Positions 5,810 through 11,305 of a stretch of 11,305 nt of DNA are shown here, piece by piece (positions within the stretch are counted from its first letter, which is position 1; each line of letters begins with the position of its first letter). The stretch is from NCBI GenBank assembly GCA_026713505.1, contig JAPOOH010000306.1:1-11305 (forward strand), read 5' to 3'. Under the pieces are notes generated by a model, which had not been told where the DNA came from, ran no database searches, and was given only the letters and a program-made list of their open reading frames with translations. Position numbers and translations under genes: made by a program. Source of the DNA: Chloroflexota bacterium (GTDB lineage: Bacteria > Chloroflexota > Dehalococcoidia > Lucifugimonadales > Australimonadaceae).

Positions 5810-5838
5810 ATGGTACGACGCCGCGCAGAACCCGTCAT
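5810..5838 (-). promoter_or_regulatory. Weak candidate promoter for the first VOC gene
   Basis: On the minus strand, ATGACG (5838-5833), a 17-nt spacer, then TACCAT (5815-5810), each four of six consensus bases. The -35 lies within the first unit of the 20-bp tandem repeat. The leader would be about 26 nt. Confidence 0.25.
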
Positions 5839-5890
5839 GCCAGCCCCTTCCCCGTCATTCCAGCCCCTTCTCCGTCATTCCAGCGGAAGC
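5831..5890. repeat. Three tandem 20-bp units derived from a dispersed repeat head
   Basis: Units at 5831-5850, 5851-5870 and 5871-5890 follow the pattern CCCGTCATKCCAGCCCCTTC. The first two differ at one base. The third keeps only the first 14 positions well (its first base is T) and then runs into the hairpin of a full element. The units are immediately adjacent with no spacers. Confidence 0.8.
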
Positions 5891-5901
5891 TGGATCCAGG
5901 G
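5871..5901. repeat. Dispersed intergenic hairpin repeat (CGTCATTCCAGC type)
   Basis: CCGTCATTCCAGCGGAAGCT, followed by GGATCCAGGG. The core CCAGC-GGAA-GCTGG is a perfect 5-bp stem with a GNRA-type tetraloop (5880-5893). The overall form matches a REP-like intergenic repeat seen in many bacterial genomes, here with one A missing after GCTGG compared with the form I know. Confidence 0.6.
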
Positions 5902-5917
5902 ACGCGCCGTCGGCCCC

Positions 5918-5939
5918 CGCGTGCGCTATGATGCACGCG
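5918..5939 (+). promoter_or_regulatory. -10 box enclosed by a perfect inverted repeat, second VOC gene
   Basis: TATGAT (5927-5932, five of six) lies in the 8-bp spacer between perfect 7-bp arms CGCGTGC (5918-5924) and GCACGCG (5933-5939). No good -35 is visible. The start point would be near 5939, about 40 nt before the ATG at 5980. The design parallels the site at 4142-4168. Confidence 0.45.
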
Positions 5940-5979
5940 CAACACGGCAAGTGAACACACCACACGGGAGGTGAACGTC

Positions 5980-6417
5980 ATGGCGCGCATCCGCCACATC
6001 GCCATCGGCACGGACGACCCTGAGGCAACGGCAAAGTTCTACATGGAAGGGCTTGGGCTCGAGCAGGTCGGCAGAGTGGACTCTCCGACCGCGGAGGGCT
6101 ACTACCTGAGCGACGGCCACGTGAACATGGCCATCCTCAAGTGGCGCCAGGAGTGGGCGTCCGTCACGGAGGGCGCACCCAAACGCACCGGCGTCCATCA
6201 CATCGGCTTCGGCGTCGAGGACATGGATTCCGCGCAGGCGCAGGTGCTGTCCGCGGGCGCGGTCGAGCACGTCGAGCCGAAGATACGCGAGGAGTACAAC
6301 CAGCGCAGGCCGGACGAGACGGGCGGGGGCAACGTGGAGGTGAAATTCACCGGGCCGGACGGCGTCACATTCGACCTCTCCGTCCACGGCTGGGCCGGCA
6401 CGAACCAGGCCGGATAG
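5980..6417 (+). CDS. VOC (glyoxalase/dioxygenase superfamily) protein
   Basis: A 145-residue vicinal-oxygen-chelate protein. Module 1 begins ARIRHIAIGTDDPEATAKFY (H6, usual metal ligand) and continues MEGLGLEQVGR. Module 2 begins GVHHIGFGVEDMDSAQAQVL (H73/H74). It ends FTGPDGVTFDLSVHGW, where the usual third ligand Glu is replaced by Asp132 (or its role is taken by H136). The pattern is close to lactoylglutathione-lyase-like or methylmalonyl-CoA-epimerase-like proteins, but the substrate is not readable. ATG 5980 is preferred over GTG 5971 because GGGAGGTG sits 7 nt upstream of the ATG and overlaps the GTG. It is divergent from another VOC gene and convergent with the eutA operon. Confidence 0.87.
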   Translation: MARIRHIAIGTDDPEATAKFYMEGLGLEQVGRVDSPTAEGYYLSDGHVNMAILKWRQEWASVTEGAPKRTGVHHIGFGVEDMDSAQAQVLSAGAVEHVEPKIREEYNQRRPDETGGGNVEVKFTGPDGVTFDLSVHGWAGTNQAG

Positions 6418-6428
6418 GACGCGCCCCT

Positions 6429-6456
6429 ATCCTGTCCATCCTGTTCATCGATGTTG
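6429..6456. repeat. Dispersed intergenic repeat of the ATCCTGTCC/ATCCTGTTC type
   Basis: Two adjacent 9-bp units, ATCCTGTCC (6429-6437) and ATCCTGTTC (6438-6446), followed by ATCGATGTTGA. From memory this is a common intergenic element in diverse bacterial genomes. It fills most of the 49-bp space between two convergent stops, and no terminator stem is visible there. Confidence 0.55.
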
Positions 6457-6466
6457 ATTCCCCGCG

Positions 6467-6970
6467 CTAGTAACCGAACCACGGGTCGTACTTCCGCACC
6501 GTCTCCGTGAAACTCCGCGTGCCGGGCGGCCACATCACGCGCCAGTGCGTCCCTTCGCGCACCAGCTCCTCGACGCGCCCACGGATGTCGCCGTCGGTAT
6601 GGAACACCAGTACTCCAATGACGGCGTTCTCTCCGTAGAGGCGCTGCGAGCCGAGCTGGAACCTCTCGATCGTGCGGCCTCGCGACAAGCCGTCCACGAC
6701 TTCCCGCCACGCCCCCGCTCCCATGGAGCGCGCCCGGTCCTGCCCCTCGTGGTCCAGCAGTTCGAACGCCGCCTCGTAGTCCCCGTCCTGCGACGCCTGG
6801 TAGAGCGCCTCGAACGTGCCCAACGGCGACTTCACCACCGAGGTAACCCCGAAGACCAGGCCGATGAGCTGTCCCACGAGCACCACGACGACCGCGAGCA
6901 GCACGAGCGCCGTCCAATGCTCCACCGCGCACACCCACCGCAGACCGCTGCGTACCCTGGCCATCTGCAT
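6467..6970 (-). CDS. Small membrane-anchored protein, possible NTF2-like domain
   Basis: A 167-residue protein with one N-terminal transmembrane segment at about residues 18-44 (WTALVLLAVVVVLVGQLIGL then VFGVTSVV) and a soluble C-terminal domain. The domain begins GTFEALYQASQDGDYEAAFE and ends HWRVMWPPGTRSF, a pattern that recalls DUF4878-like NTF2-fold domains (helix with paired acidic and aromatic residues, then beta strands with REGTHWRV). That assignment is tentative. The ATG at 6970 overlaps the transporter's stop by one base (TGATG), and GGAGG lies upstream, so translation is probably coupled. An ATG two codons in (6964) and a GTG at 6973 are alternatives. It is the last gene of the eutA operon and may be an accessory subunit of the transporter, by position only. 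Confidence 0.75.
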   Translation of the reverse strand: MQMARVRSGLRWVCAVEHWTALVLLAVVVVLVGQLIGLVFGVTSVVKSPLGTFEALYQASQDGDYEAAFELLDHEGQDRARSMGAGAWREVVDGLSRGRTIERFQLGSQRLYGENAVIGVLVFHTDGDIRGRVEELVREGTHWRVMWPPGTRSFTETVRKYDPWFGY

Positions 6971-8217
6971 CACGCCTCCACTGCCGCTCTTAGTCGTGCC
7001 GGTACGGGAGGCTTTCTCGACGCAAGGAAGAGGAGCGAGCCCATCCCAACCACGACGCCTACCACGAGGAACGCGCCGGTGTAGTCACCGTAGACGTCGT
7101 TCATCTTCCCTGCGAATGTCGGGCCGATGAGCGGCCCGAGCATGACCAGTACGTTCGAATAGCCCGCGATCTGTCCGAAGGAGCGGCGCCCGTAGAAGTC
7201 GGCGCGTATCGCCGTCATCAACGGACTGCGTATGCCCCACGCCAGTCCGTGCAGCAGGGCAGCGACCACGATGACCAGGGTACTGGTGGTGAACGCCAGC
7301 ATCAGCACCGCAACGGCGTGCATGAGCATGCAGGTGGCCGCCAGGTGCGCCTTGTTGTAGCGGTCGCCGACGTAGCCCCCGCCGACCTGGCCGACGATGC
7401 TCGTGACCGTCATGAGCGCGATTATCGTCTGGGCAGACGTCTTGCTCCAGCCGAGTCCCTGGACAAGGTGCGCAGGCAGGTGCGCCAGCAGGGCGACGAC
7501 GGCGATGAGCGCGACTGCGTGTCCTGCGGATACGTACCAGAACGAGCGGTCCCGCATCGCCTCGCCCACCGTGAAGTCGATCTCGCCGGGGTCGACCGTG
7601 GCCCTGGAGCGGGCAGAGGAAGGGGCCGGCGCCCCGTCCGGCACCATGCCGTACTCTTCCGGGTAGCCCCGCATCAGCTGGCAGAGCGGCAGGCCGATGA
7701 CGAGGACTGCGATACCCGAGCCGATGGCCGTGGACTCCCAACCGTGAACGACAAGGGACCATGCCACGACCATAGACAGCATTCCAGCGAGCCCGATGCC
7801 CGTCGTGCTGAGTCCCAGCGCGAAGGCACGCTTCCGCCGGAACCACCGCGCTGTCACTGTCGTCAGCGTGAGCCAGCCTGCGAGGTTCGCGCCTATCGAC
7901 ATCACCATGATGACGGCGAAGAACGCCGGGAACGTGTCTGCGAACGGCAGCGCGATGAAGCCCAGCCCGAAGGTGACGGTGCCGATCTGCATGAGGAGGC
8001 GGGGACGGAACCGGTCCAGCAGCCAGCCGTGCGCCGGGCTCAGGAAGCCCGCCAGCAGCAGGGAGCCGGAGTACGTGCTTGAGATGGCGAACTTGCTCCA
8101 GCCGAACTGCTCTTCGATGCTGAGCAGGTACTGGCCGAACGTGAAGCCGAACGCCGAACCGAAGAGCCCGTGGAACAGCACGCACGACAGCACGATCCAC
8201 CAGCCGTAGAACGGCAT
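6970..8217 (-). CDS. MFS transporter (OFA/MCT-like)
   Basis: A 415-residue inner-membrane transporter with about 12 hydrophobic segments. The N-terminus MPFYGWWIVLSCVLFHGLFG is typical of the oxalate/formate-antiporter and monocarboxylate-type MFS group. Motif A-like loops are present after TM2 (GWLLDRFRPR) and TM8 (GGGYVGDRYNKA). The central loop GYPEEYGMVPDGAP between TM6 and TM7 is also characteristic. The likely cargo is a small organic acid or similar metabolite, inferred from family only. The frame is open to a TTG at 8250, which would add 11 residues; neither start has a convincing ribosome binding site, and I chose the ATG because it starts the conserved segment. It follows the methyltransferase gene by 58 bp and is coupled to the small membrane protein downstream. 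Confidence 0.87.
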   Translation of the reverse strand: MPFYGWWIVLSCVLFHGLFGSAFGFTFGQYLLSIEEQFGWSKFAISSTYSGSLLLAGFLSPAHGWLLDRFRPRLLMQIGTVTFGLGFIALPFADTFPAFFAVIMVMSIGANLAGWLTLTTVTARWFRRKRAFALGLSTTGIGLAGMLSMVVAWSLVVHGWESTAIGSGIAVLVIGLPLCQLMRGYPEEYGMVPDGAPAPSSARSRATVDPGEIDFTVGEAMRDRSFWYVSAGHAVALIAVVALLAHLPAHLVQGLGWSKTSAQTIIALMTVTSIVGQVGGGYVGDRYNKAHLAATCMLMHAVAVLMLAFTTSTLVIVVAALLHGLAWGIRSPLMTAIRADFYGRRSFGQIAGYSNVLVMLGPLIGPTFAGKMNDVYGDYTGAFLVVGVVVGMGSLLFLASRKPPVPARLRAAVEA

Positions 8218-8275
8218 GTGGAGTCTCAGGTGCCTGTTCGCGGTTGCCAACGCTGGTCAGTCGCCTTCCCGGACT

Positions 8276-8965
8276 TCATGTTCCATCGCAGCCAAGCCCC
8301 CAGGACTCCCAGCCCGCCGCCTGCTCCCGCGCGAACAGTTCTATCTTTCGCTGGCCGGGGAACATGCTCTCGATCCGGCGGCGCACCTCTTCAGGCTTGG
8401 CGGAGTGCAGGCCGCGTGGAGCCTTCACGAGCTGGCGTACGTTCCGCGCGCCTCGCGGCTGCGGGATGGTGCCACGCTTGAACACGAGACAGAGCTCGCA
8501 CTGGCTCAGCGTGTAGAAGCCGGGGTTCACGCGCTCCTTGTCCCATACGAACGCCACGGTCGCCCACGCGAATCCCCACGCCTTCCCCAGTTCGATGGCC
8601 TGGTCCAGGTGCGGGTTCGTTGCCCACATGAACAGCAGGCTGTCCTCCGCTGCGATCCCGGGCACGTCCAGTTGTTTCAGGTCGTCCAGCGTTATGGTGG
8701 GGTAGTGACGCACCGCGCCGCCGGTGTCGCCGCTGCCGGGCCCCGCGTGTTGCAACTGTCCCTTGTAGTCCCAGGGCGGGTCTGCGTAGATGATGTCGTA
8801 GACGCCGGTGGGCAGCGACGGGAAAACGCCCCTGTCGCCGCGCGCCGCACCGGCGGGCGAGGCTCGCTCGGAACGTAAGCGTGTCTCCTGCGATGCATTC
8901 GAAACCATGCCCGTACCCTGCCGGAAGCCGGTATCGGAGGGCGAGGATGACGGGGACGGCGGCAT
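8276..8965 (-). CDS. MT-A70 family adenine-N6 methyltransferase
   Basis: A 229-residue SAM-dependent methyltransferase. The catalytic motif DPPW lies at residues 62-65 (YDIIYADPPWDY). It is followed by RHYPTITLDDLKQLDVPGIA, SLLFMWATNPHLDQAIELG, a YTLSQCELCLVFKRG strand, and the closing HSAKPEEVRRRIESMFPG with RKIELFARE...GWESWG; all are standard MT-A70 blocks. Bacterial members methylate adenine in DNA; target specificity cannot be read. The first 50 residues are low-complexity and poorly conserved, so the ATG at 8908 (Met20, with AGGG 7 nt upstream) is a real alternative to 8965. No endonuclease lies nearby, so this is an orphan enzyme. It starts 9 bp after the eutA stop and precedes the transporter, so it is probably in the same transcript. 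Confidence 0.88.
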   Translation of the reverse strand: MPPSPSSSPSDTGFRQGTGMVSNASQETRLRSERASPAGAARGDRGVFPSLPTGVYDIIYADPPWDYKGQLQHAGPGSGDTGGAVRHYPTITLDDLKQLDVPGIAAEDSLLFMWATNPHLDQAIELGKAWGFAWATVAFVWDKERVNPGFYTLSQCELCLVFKRGTIPQPRGARNVRQLVKAPRGLHSAKPEEVRRRIESMFPGQRKIELFAREQAAGWESWGLGCDGT

Positions 8966-8974
8966 CCGGCCTGC

Positions 8975-10492
8975 CTATCCCTCGAATACGAGCGACTTCA
9001 CCACCACGGGGACCGCTTCAACAGACTCGAGCTGCTCGCCGAGGTCTATGAAGTTGAACTCACCGACCGTGATACCGTCCACGACGATGACTTCCGGTTC
9101 CACCTTGAACTCGTTCTTGAGCATCGCCCCCACGAGGCCCGCCACGTCCGAACTCAGCACGATCGTCCACACGTGGTCGTGGAACGGCGCGAGGGCCTCC
9201 GCTATCGCTCCGCACATGGACCTGATCGAGTCGTAAGTCGGGATCACTGGCCCCAGCAACGCAAGCGCGATGTGCTTGCCGATGTCCTGTTCGGCGATGT
9301 CCAGCCGCTCGAAACCGCGCGCGATCGCCGTGTCGACCGTCTCTCGTGTCAGGTCGTTTGGGTCGTCGGGAAGGTAGGCCGGCACCACCTGCAGGTCCAG
9401 GTACGGCAGCAACTCCGGCTTCGAGATGAACACCGTGCTGGACGAAACCTGCACCGTGTACTGGGACGCGCCGATCACCGTGGCGCGGATGCGCTCCGCG
9501 CTACCCGCCAGCGGGATGCCGAGCGACGGCAAGCGCCGCCTCACCGCTGCGCCCAGCAGCGGGCCCATGTCGCCGTAGTCCTGTTGGTCGTAATCGTAGA
9601 CGTACTCCGCCACGCCGCCGGAGAAGCCTATCTCGTCTATCGGTTCATCGAACGTGATCGGGGCCGAGACAAGGAGGTCCGTTGCGAGTTGGGAATACTC
9701 GCTGCGGGTGAGCACTTCGAAGAGCAGGTCGGCCAGTTTCTCGGCAACCTTCTCCTTCTCCTCCTCCCCCATCCGCTTGCCAACCTCCACGTCGACGCCG
9801 ACGCTGTGCGCTATGGTGCGTCCTGCCTCCTCGATACGCTCGACGACGCTGTCGGCGTCCCAGGCGATGAGGCGAGCGCCAACGTTGATGGCCATCGTTT
9901 CTGCGACCTTGCCGTTCTGCACGATAGCGATCTTCGTGGTGCCGCCGCCCATGTCGACGTTCATACCCGCGCCGATCTTCAGCGAGCGTGCAGCTGCGCC
10001 GGAGCCGTGCGCACCAAGGATGCCCTCCAGGTTCGGCCCCGCCGTCGCGCACACGAAGCGTCCGCCAGCCGCGGCCAGCATCCTGATGATCGCTTCCGAG
10101 TTGTGCTTCCTCACGGCCTCGCCGGTGCAGATGACCGCGCCGGTGTCGATGTCGTCCGCTTCCAGTTCGGCCTCGCCGTAGCTCTTCTTCACGAACTCGC
10201 CGAGGGAATCGGTGTCTATCGTGTCCGGGTCAGAGTAGGGCGTCAGCAGGATCGGCGAGCGGTAGAGCACCTGCCGGAACACCACCTCGAACTCGCTGGA
10301 CATCTCCGTGCTGCGCCGCCGCATCACAAGCTTGGAGAACATGAGGTGCGACGTGGACGAACCGATGTCTATGCCCACGCTCGTGAGCCGCAGCCAGTCC
10401 GGGTTGATGGGGAACCCATCATCTGCGATGGAACCGAAGACTGCCTCATCCTCGTCACCGTAATGTCCGTGCTCGAAGGGATCGTCGTGCAT
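8975..10492 (-). CDS. eutA: EutA-type reactivating factor for ethanolamine ammonia-lyase
   Basis: A 505-residue ASKHA-fold ATPase of the EutA family, which exchanges damaged adenosylcobalamin out of ethanolamine ammonia-lyase. Visible blocks: phosphate-1 SVGIDIGSSTSHLMFSKL (38-55), DTGAVICTGEAVRKHNSEAI, ATAGPNLEGILGAHGSGA, phosphate-2 NVDMGGGTTKIAIV (178-191), INVGARL, DMGPLLGAAV, RATVIGASQYTVQVSSSTVF, and the C-terminus VVVKSLVFEG. This block order follows E. coli EutA closely. The ATG at 10492 (AAGG 6 nt upstream) is chosen; the frame is open to 10555. About 35 N-terminal residues form an acidic, His-containing extension (MHDDPFEHGHYGDEDEA) absent from E. coli EutA. It is first in a four-gene operon. 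No eutB/eutC is in the window, so the partner enzyme is unknown. Confidence 0.88.
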   Translation of the reverse strand: MHDDPFEHGHYGDEDEAVFGSIADDGFPINPDWLRLTSVGIDIGSSTSHLMFSKLVMRRRSTEMSSEFEVVFRQVLYRSPILLTPYSDPDTIDTDSLGEFVKKSYGEAELEADDIDTGAVICTGEAVRKHNSEAIIRMLAAAGGRFVCATAGPNLEGILGAHGSGAAARSLKIGAGMNVDMGGGTTKIAIVQNGKVAETMAINVGARLIAWDADSVVERIEEAGRTIAHSVGVDVEVGKRMGEEEKEKVAEKLADLLFEVLTRSEYSQLATDLLVSAPITFDEPIDEIGFSGGVAEYVYDYDQQDYGDMGPLLGAAVRRRLPSLGIPLAGSAERIRATVIGASQYTVQVSSSTVFISKPELLPYLDLQVVPAYLPDDPNDLTRETVDTAIARGFERLDIAEQDIGKHIALALLGPVIPTYDSIRSMCGAIAEALAPFHDHVWTIVLSSDVAGLVGAMLKNEFKVEPEVIVVDGITVGEFNFIDLGEQLESVEAVPVVVKSLVFEG

Positions 10493-10588
10493 GAGCCACC
10501 TTTCGGATATCGGACGCGCCAACCTACGGCGTATGCCGAAAACAGGGCACAACATGCGCCAAACTGCCGCACGTCCGGAGATGGGCCA

Positions 10589-10617
10589 ATCTTATGCCTA
10601 CGAGGGTTCGTCGGCAA
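10589..10617 (-). promoter_or_regulatory. Candidate promoter for the eutA operon
   Basis: On the minus strand, TTGCCG (10617-10612), a 17-nt spacer, then TAAGAT (10594-10589); each hexamer matches four of six consensus bases. The start point would lie near 10582, leaving a leader of about 90 nt before the ATG at 10492. Confidence 0.4.
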
Positions 10618-10737
10618 GGTGAGCTGGCAGGACACGCATCAGAAGACGCGCCACCACGGCGCTGCAAGCACCCCGGGCAGCAGCCACTCCACTGCGTCGC
10701 CCGTGTGAAGCAATGAACCGCACCGGGCCTGATCCCT

Positions 10738-10756
10738 GTGAATGATAATCATTCAC
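10738..10756. promoter_or_regulatory. Fur-box-like 9-1-9 palindrome
   Basis: GTGAATGATAATCATTCAC is a perfect 9-1-9 inverted repeat. It matches 15 of 19 positions of the classical Fur consensus GATAATGATAATCATTATC, including the whole central AATGATAATCATT. Fur-family repressors (Fur, Zur, Mur, PerR) bind such sites in response to metal or peroxide. It lies 166 bp before the cupin ATG and 245 bp before the eutA ATG. It does not overlap either candidate promoter, so the target is uncertain. Confidence 0.65.
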
Positions 10757-10843
10757 GCCGGGAATAGTCTGCACCGAACAGGCCACGGCCTGCCGCAGAC
10801 GTCCAGCCTTCCCCGGGACCAGGTCTCCGGACACGACTCTTCC

Positions 10844-10872
10844 TTGACGCTCCGCGCGCCCGATAGTACAAA
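10844..10872 (+). promoter_or_regulatory. Candidate promoter for the cupin gene
   Basis: TTGACG (10844-10849, five of six), a 17-nt spacer, then TACAAA (10867-10872, four of six). The start point would be near 10879, about 44 nt before the ATG at 10923. GC-rich inverted arms flank the -10. Confidence 0.45.
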
Positions 10873-10922
10873 GGTTGGCGGCGGCGCGCCCGCGCCGGAC
10901 AAGCTCCCAGGAGGAACGACAC

Positions 10923-11305
10923 ATGACGCAGCTCAGCCCCAAGCCGGAAGTCACAGCCGACCAGCCCCGGCTCAACAAGATCAGCGCCTACGAGGCCTTC
11001 GTGGAGAGCGAGGGCATCCCCAACGTCACCGGCTTCGCCGTGGATGACCTGCGAACCGTCGAGGTCGCGCCCTGGGCGCGGCTGGACTGCCTCGGTGCGT
11101 ACATCAACCTGGACGGTAATGGCGGCACGAACGACGCCTACGTCGCCGAGATCCCGCCCGGCGGCAAGATGGCCCCGGAGAAGCACCTCTTCGAGAAGAA
11201 CATCTACGTTCTGCAGGGCAGGGGCGCGACGCTCGTCGGCGACGACCCCAACAGCCGCACGTCGTTCGAGTGGAAGGAAGGCAGCATCTTCTCCGTCCCG
11301 CTCAA
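10923..11305 (+). CDS. Cupin-domain protein, 3' truncated by the window
   Basis: The first 127 codons of a gene that runs out of the window. An ideal AGGAGG site (10909-10914) lies 8 nt before the ATG. After a polar N-terminus come KISAYEAFVESEGIPNVTGF, VDDLRTVEVAPWARLDCLGA and NDAYVAEIPPGGKMAPEKHL. The FEKNIYVLQGRGATLVG strand is cupin motif 1 in form (PGG...H...E...YVLxGxG). A second motif would be expected beyond the window. I recall related cupins with the same EGIPxxxGFxVxDLRxVxxxPW start being labelled ethanolamine ammonia-lyase-activating protein, a label of doubtful origin but striking beside a divergent eutA. A metal-dependent dioxygenase or a binding protein is the conservative alternative. 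Confidence 0.8.
   Translation, partial: MTQLSPKPEVTADQPRLNKISAYEAFVESEGIPNVTGFAVDDLRTVEVAPWARLDCLGAYINLDGNGGTNDAYVAEIPPGGKMAPEKHLFEKNIYVLQGRGATLVGDDPNSRTSFEWKEGSIFSVPL

Larger units (their letters stand above)
10493..10922. other. 430-bp divergent regulatory region, eutA versus cupin
   Basis: No convincing gene lies here; open frames on both strands lack ribosome binding sites or mirror the cupin gene. It contains a minus-strand promoter for eutA (10589-10617), a Fur-box-like palindrome (10738-10756) and a plus-strand promoter for the cupin gene (10844-10872). GC-rich arms GCGCGCC/GGCGCGC (10854-10860, 10883-10889) enclose the latter's -10. The stretch 10620-10735 shows nothing I can name. 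Confidence 0.5.

Noticed and set aside
5831..5890. CRISPR array
   Set aside because: The 20-bp units are directly adjacent with no unique spacers, and no cas gene is present.
6198..6938. A 246-codon minus-strand frame across the VOC stop and the small membrane protein gene
   Set aside because: Gly/Arg-rich shadow in another frame of the membrane protein gene; no ribosome binding site.
8975..10492. GlmL/MutL-type or diol-dehydratase (DdrA-type) reactivase instead of EutA
   Set aside because: All are ASKHA ATPases, but the ordered blocks GIDIGSST, TGEAVRKHN, TAGPNLEGILGAHG, VIGASQYTVQ and the C-terminal VVVKSLVF follow EutA specifically.
9173..10708. A 511-codon open frame on the + strand opposite eutA
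   Set aside because: Shadow of the well-supported eutA gene; Arg/His-rich product with no domain and no start signal.
10742..11047. A 101-codon + strand frame starting within the Fur-like palindrome
   Set aside because: No ribosome binding site, and it runs out of frame through the cupin gene.

Overview
The window is GC-rich bacterial DNA, gene-dense, with strong AGGAGG-type ribosome binding sites and extended -10 promoters. The gene set includes a luciferase-like flavin oxidoreductase, a metal-dependent amidohydrolase, a phosphotriesterase-like hydrolase, two vicinal-oxygen-chelate (VOC) proteins, a SnoaL-like protein, an OFA/MCT-like transporter and a Pro-Thr-rich lipoprotein. Together with the dispersed intergenic repeats, this resembles Chloroflexota of the Dehalococcoidia/SAR202 kind. 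That placement is an inference from gene content and style; no marker gene is present. I see no rRNA, tRNA, CRISPR array, transposase or phage structural gene.

Layout, left to right. (1) 1-192 is the 3' end of an Amidohydro_2-type hydrolase (+). (2) 296-2057 (-) is a two-gene unit: the flavin oxidoreductase, then a small lipoprotein that appears to start at an ATT codon. (3) Divergent from it is a phosphotriesterase-family hydrolase at 2219-3271 (+); the shared 161-bp intergenic region holds a 34-bp nested inverted repeat and a candidate promoter. (4) 3348-4065 (-) is an unknown 83-residue protein plus a SnoaL-like protein, 4 bp apart. (5) Divergent from these, 4243-5187 (+), is a cytoplasmic Asp-box beta-propeller. 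(6) 5376-5777 (-) and 5980-6417 (+) are divergent VOC proteins separated by a 20-bp tandem repeat and a dispersed-repeat hairpin. (7) 6467-10492 (-) looks like one four-gene operon: EutA-type reactivase, MT-A70 adenine methyltransferase, MFS transporter, and a small membrane-anchored protein. (8) Divergent at 10923 (+) is a truncated cupin gene, behind a 430-bp intergenic region with a Fur-box-like palindrome.

The most interesting part is the right half. EutA is the ATP-dependent reactivase of the B12 enzyme ethanolamine ammonia-lyase, but no eutB/eutC, shell or other ethanolamine gene is visible. Instead eutA is in line with a transporter and an orphan methyltransferase, and faces a cupin whose relatives, as I recall, are often labelled ethanolamine ammonia-lyase-activating protein. 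A second pattern is that the putative -10 boxes of two unrelated + strand genes (the propeller and the second VOC protein) are each enclosed by a perfect GC-rich inverted repeat, which suggests a common operator design.
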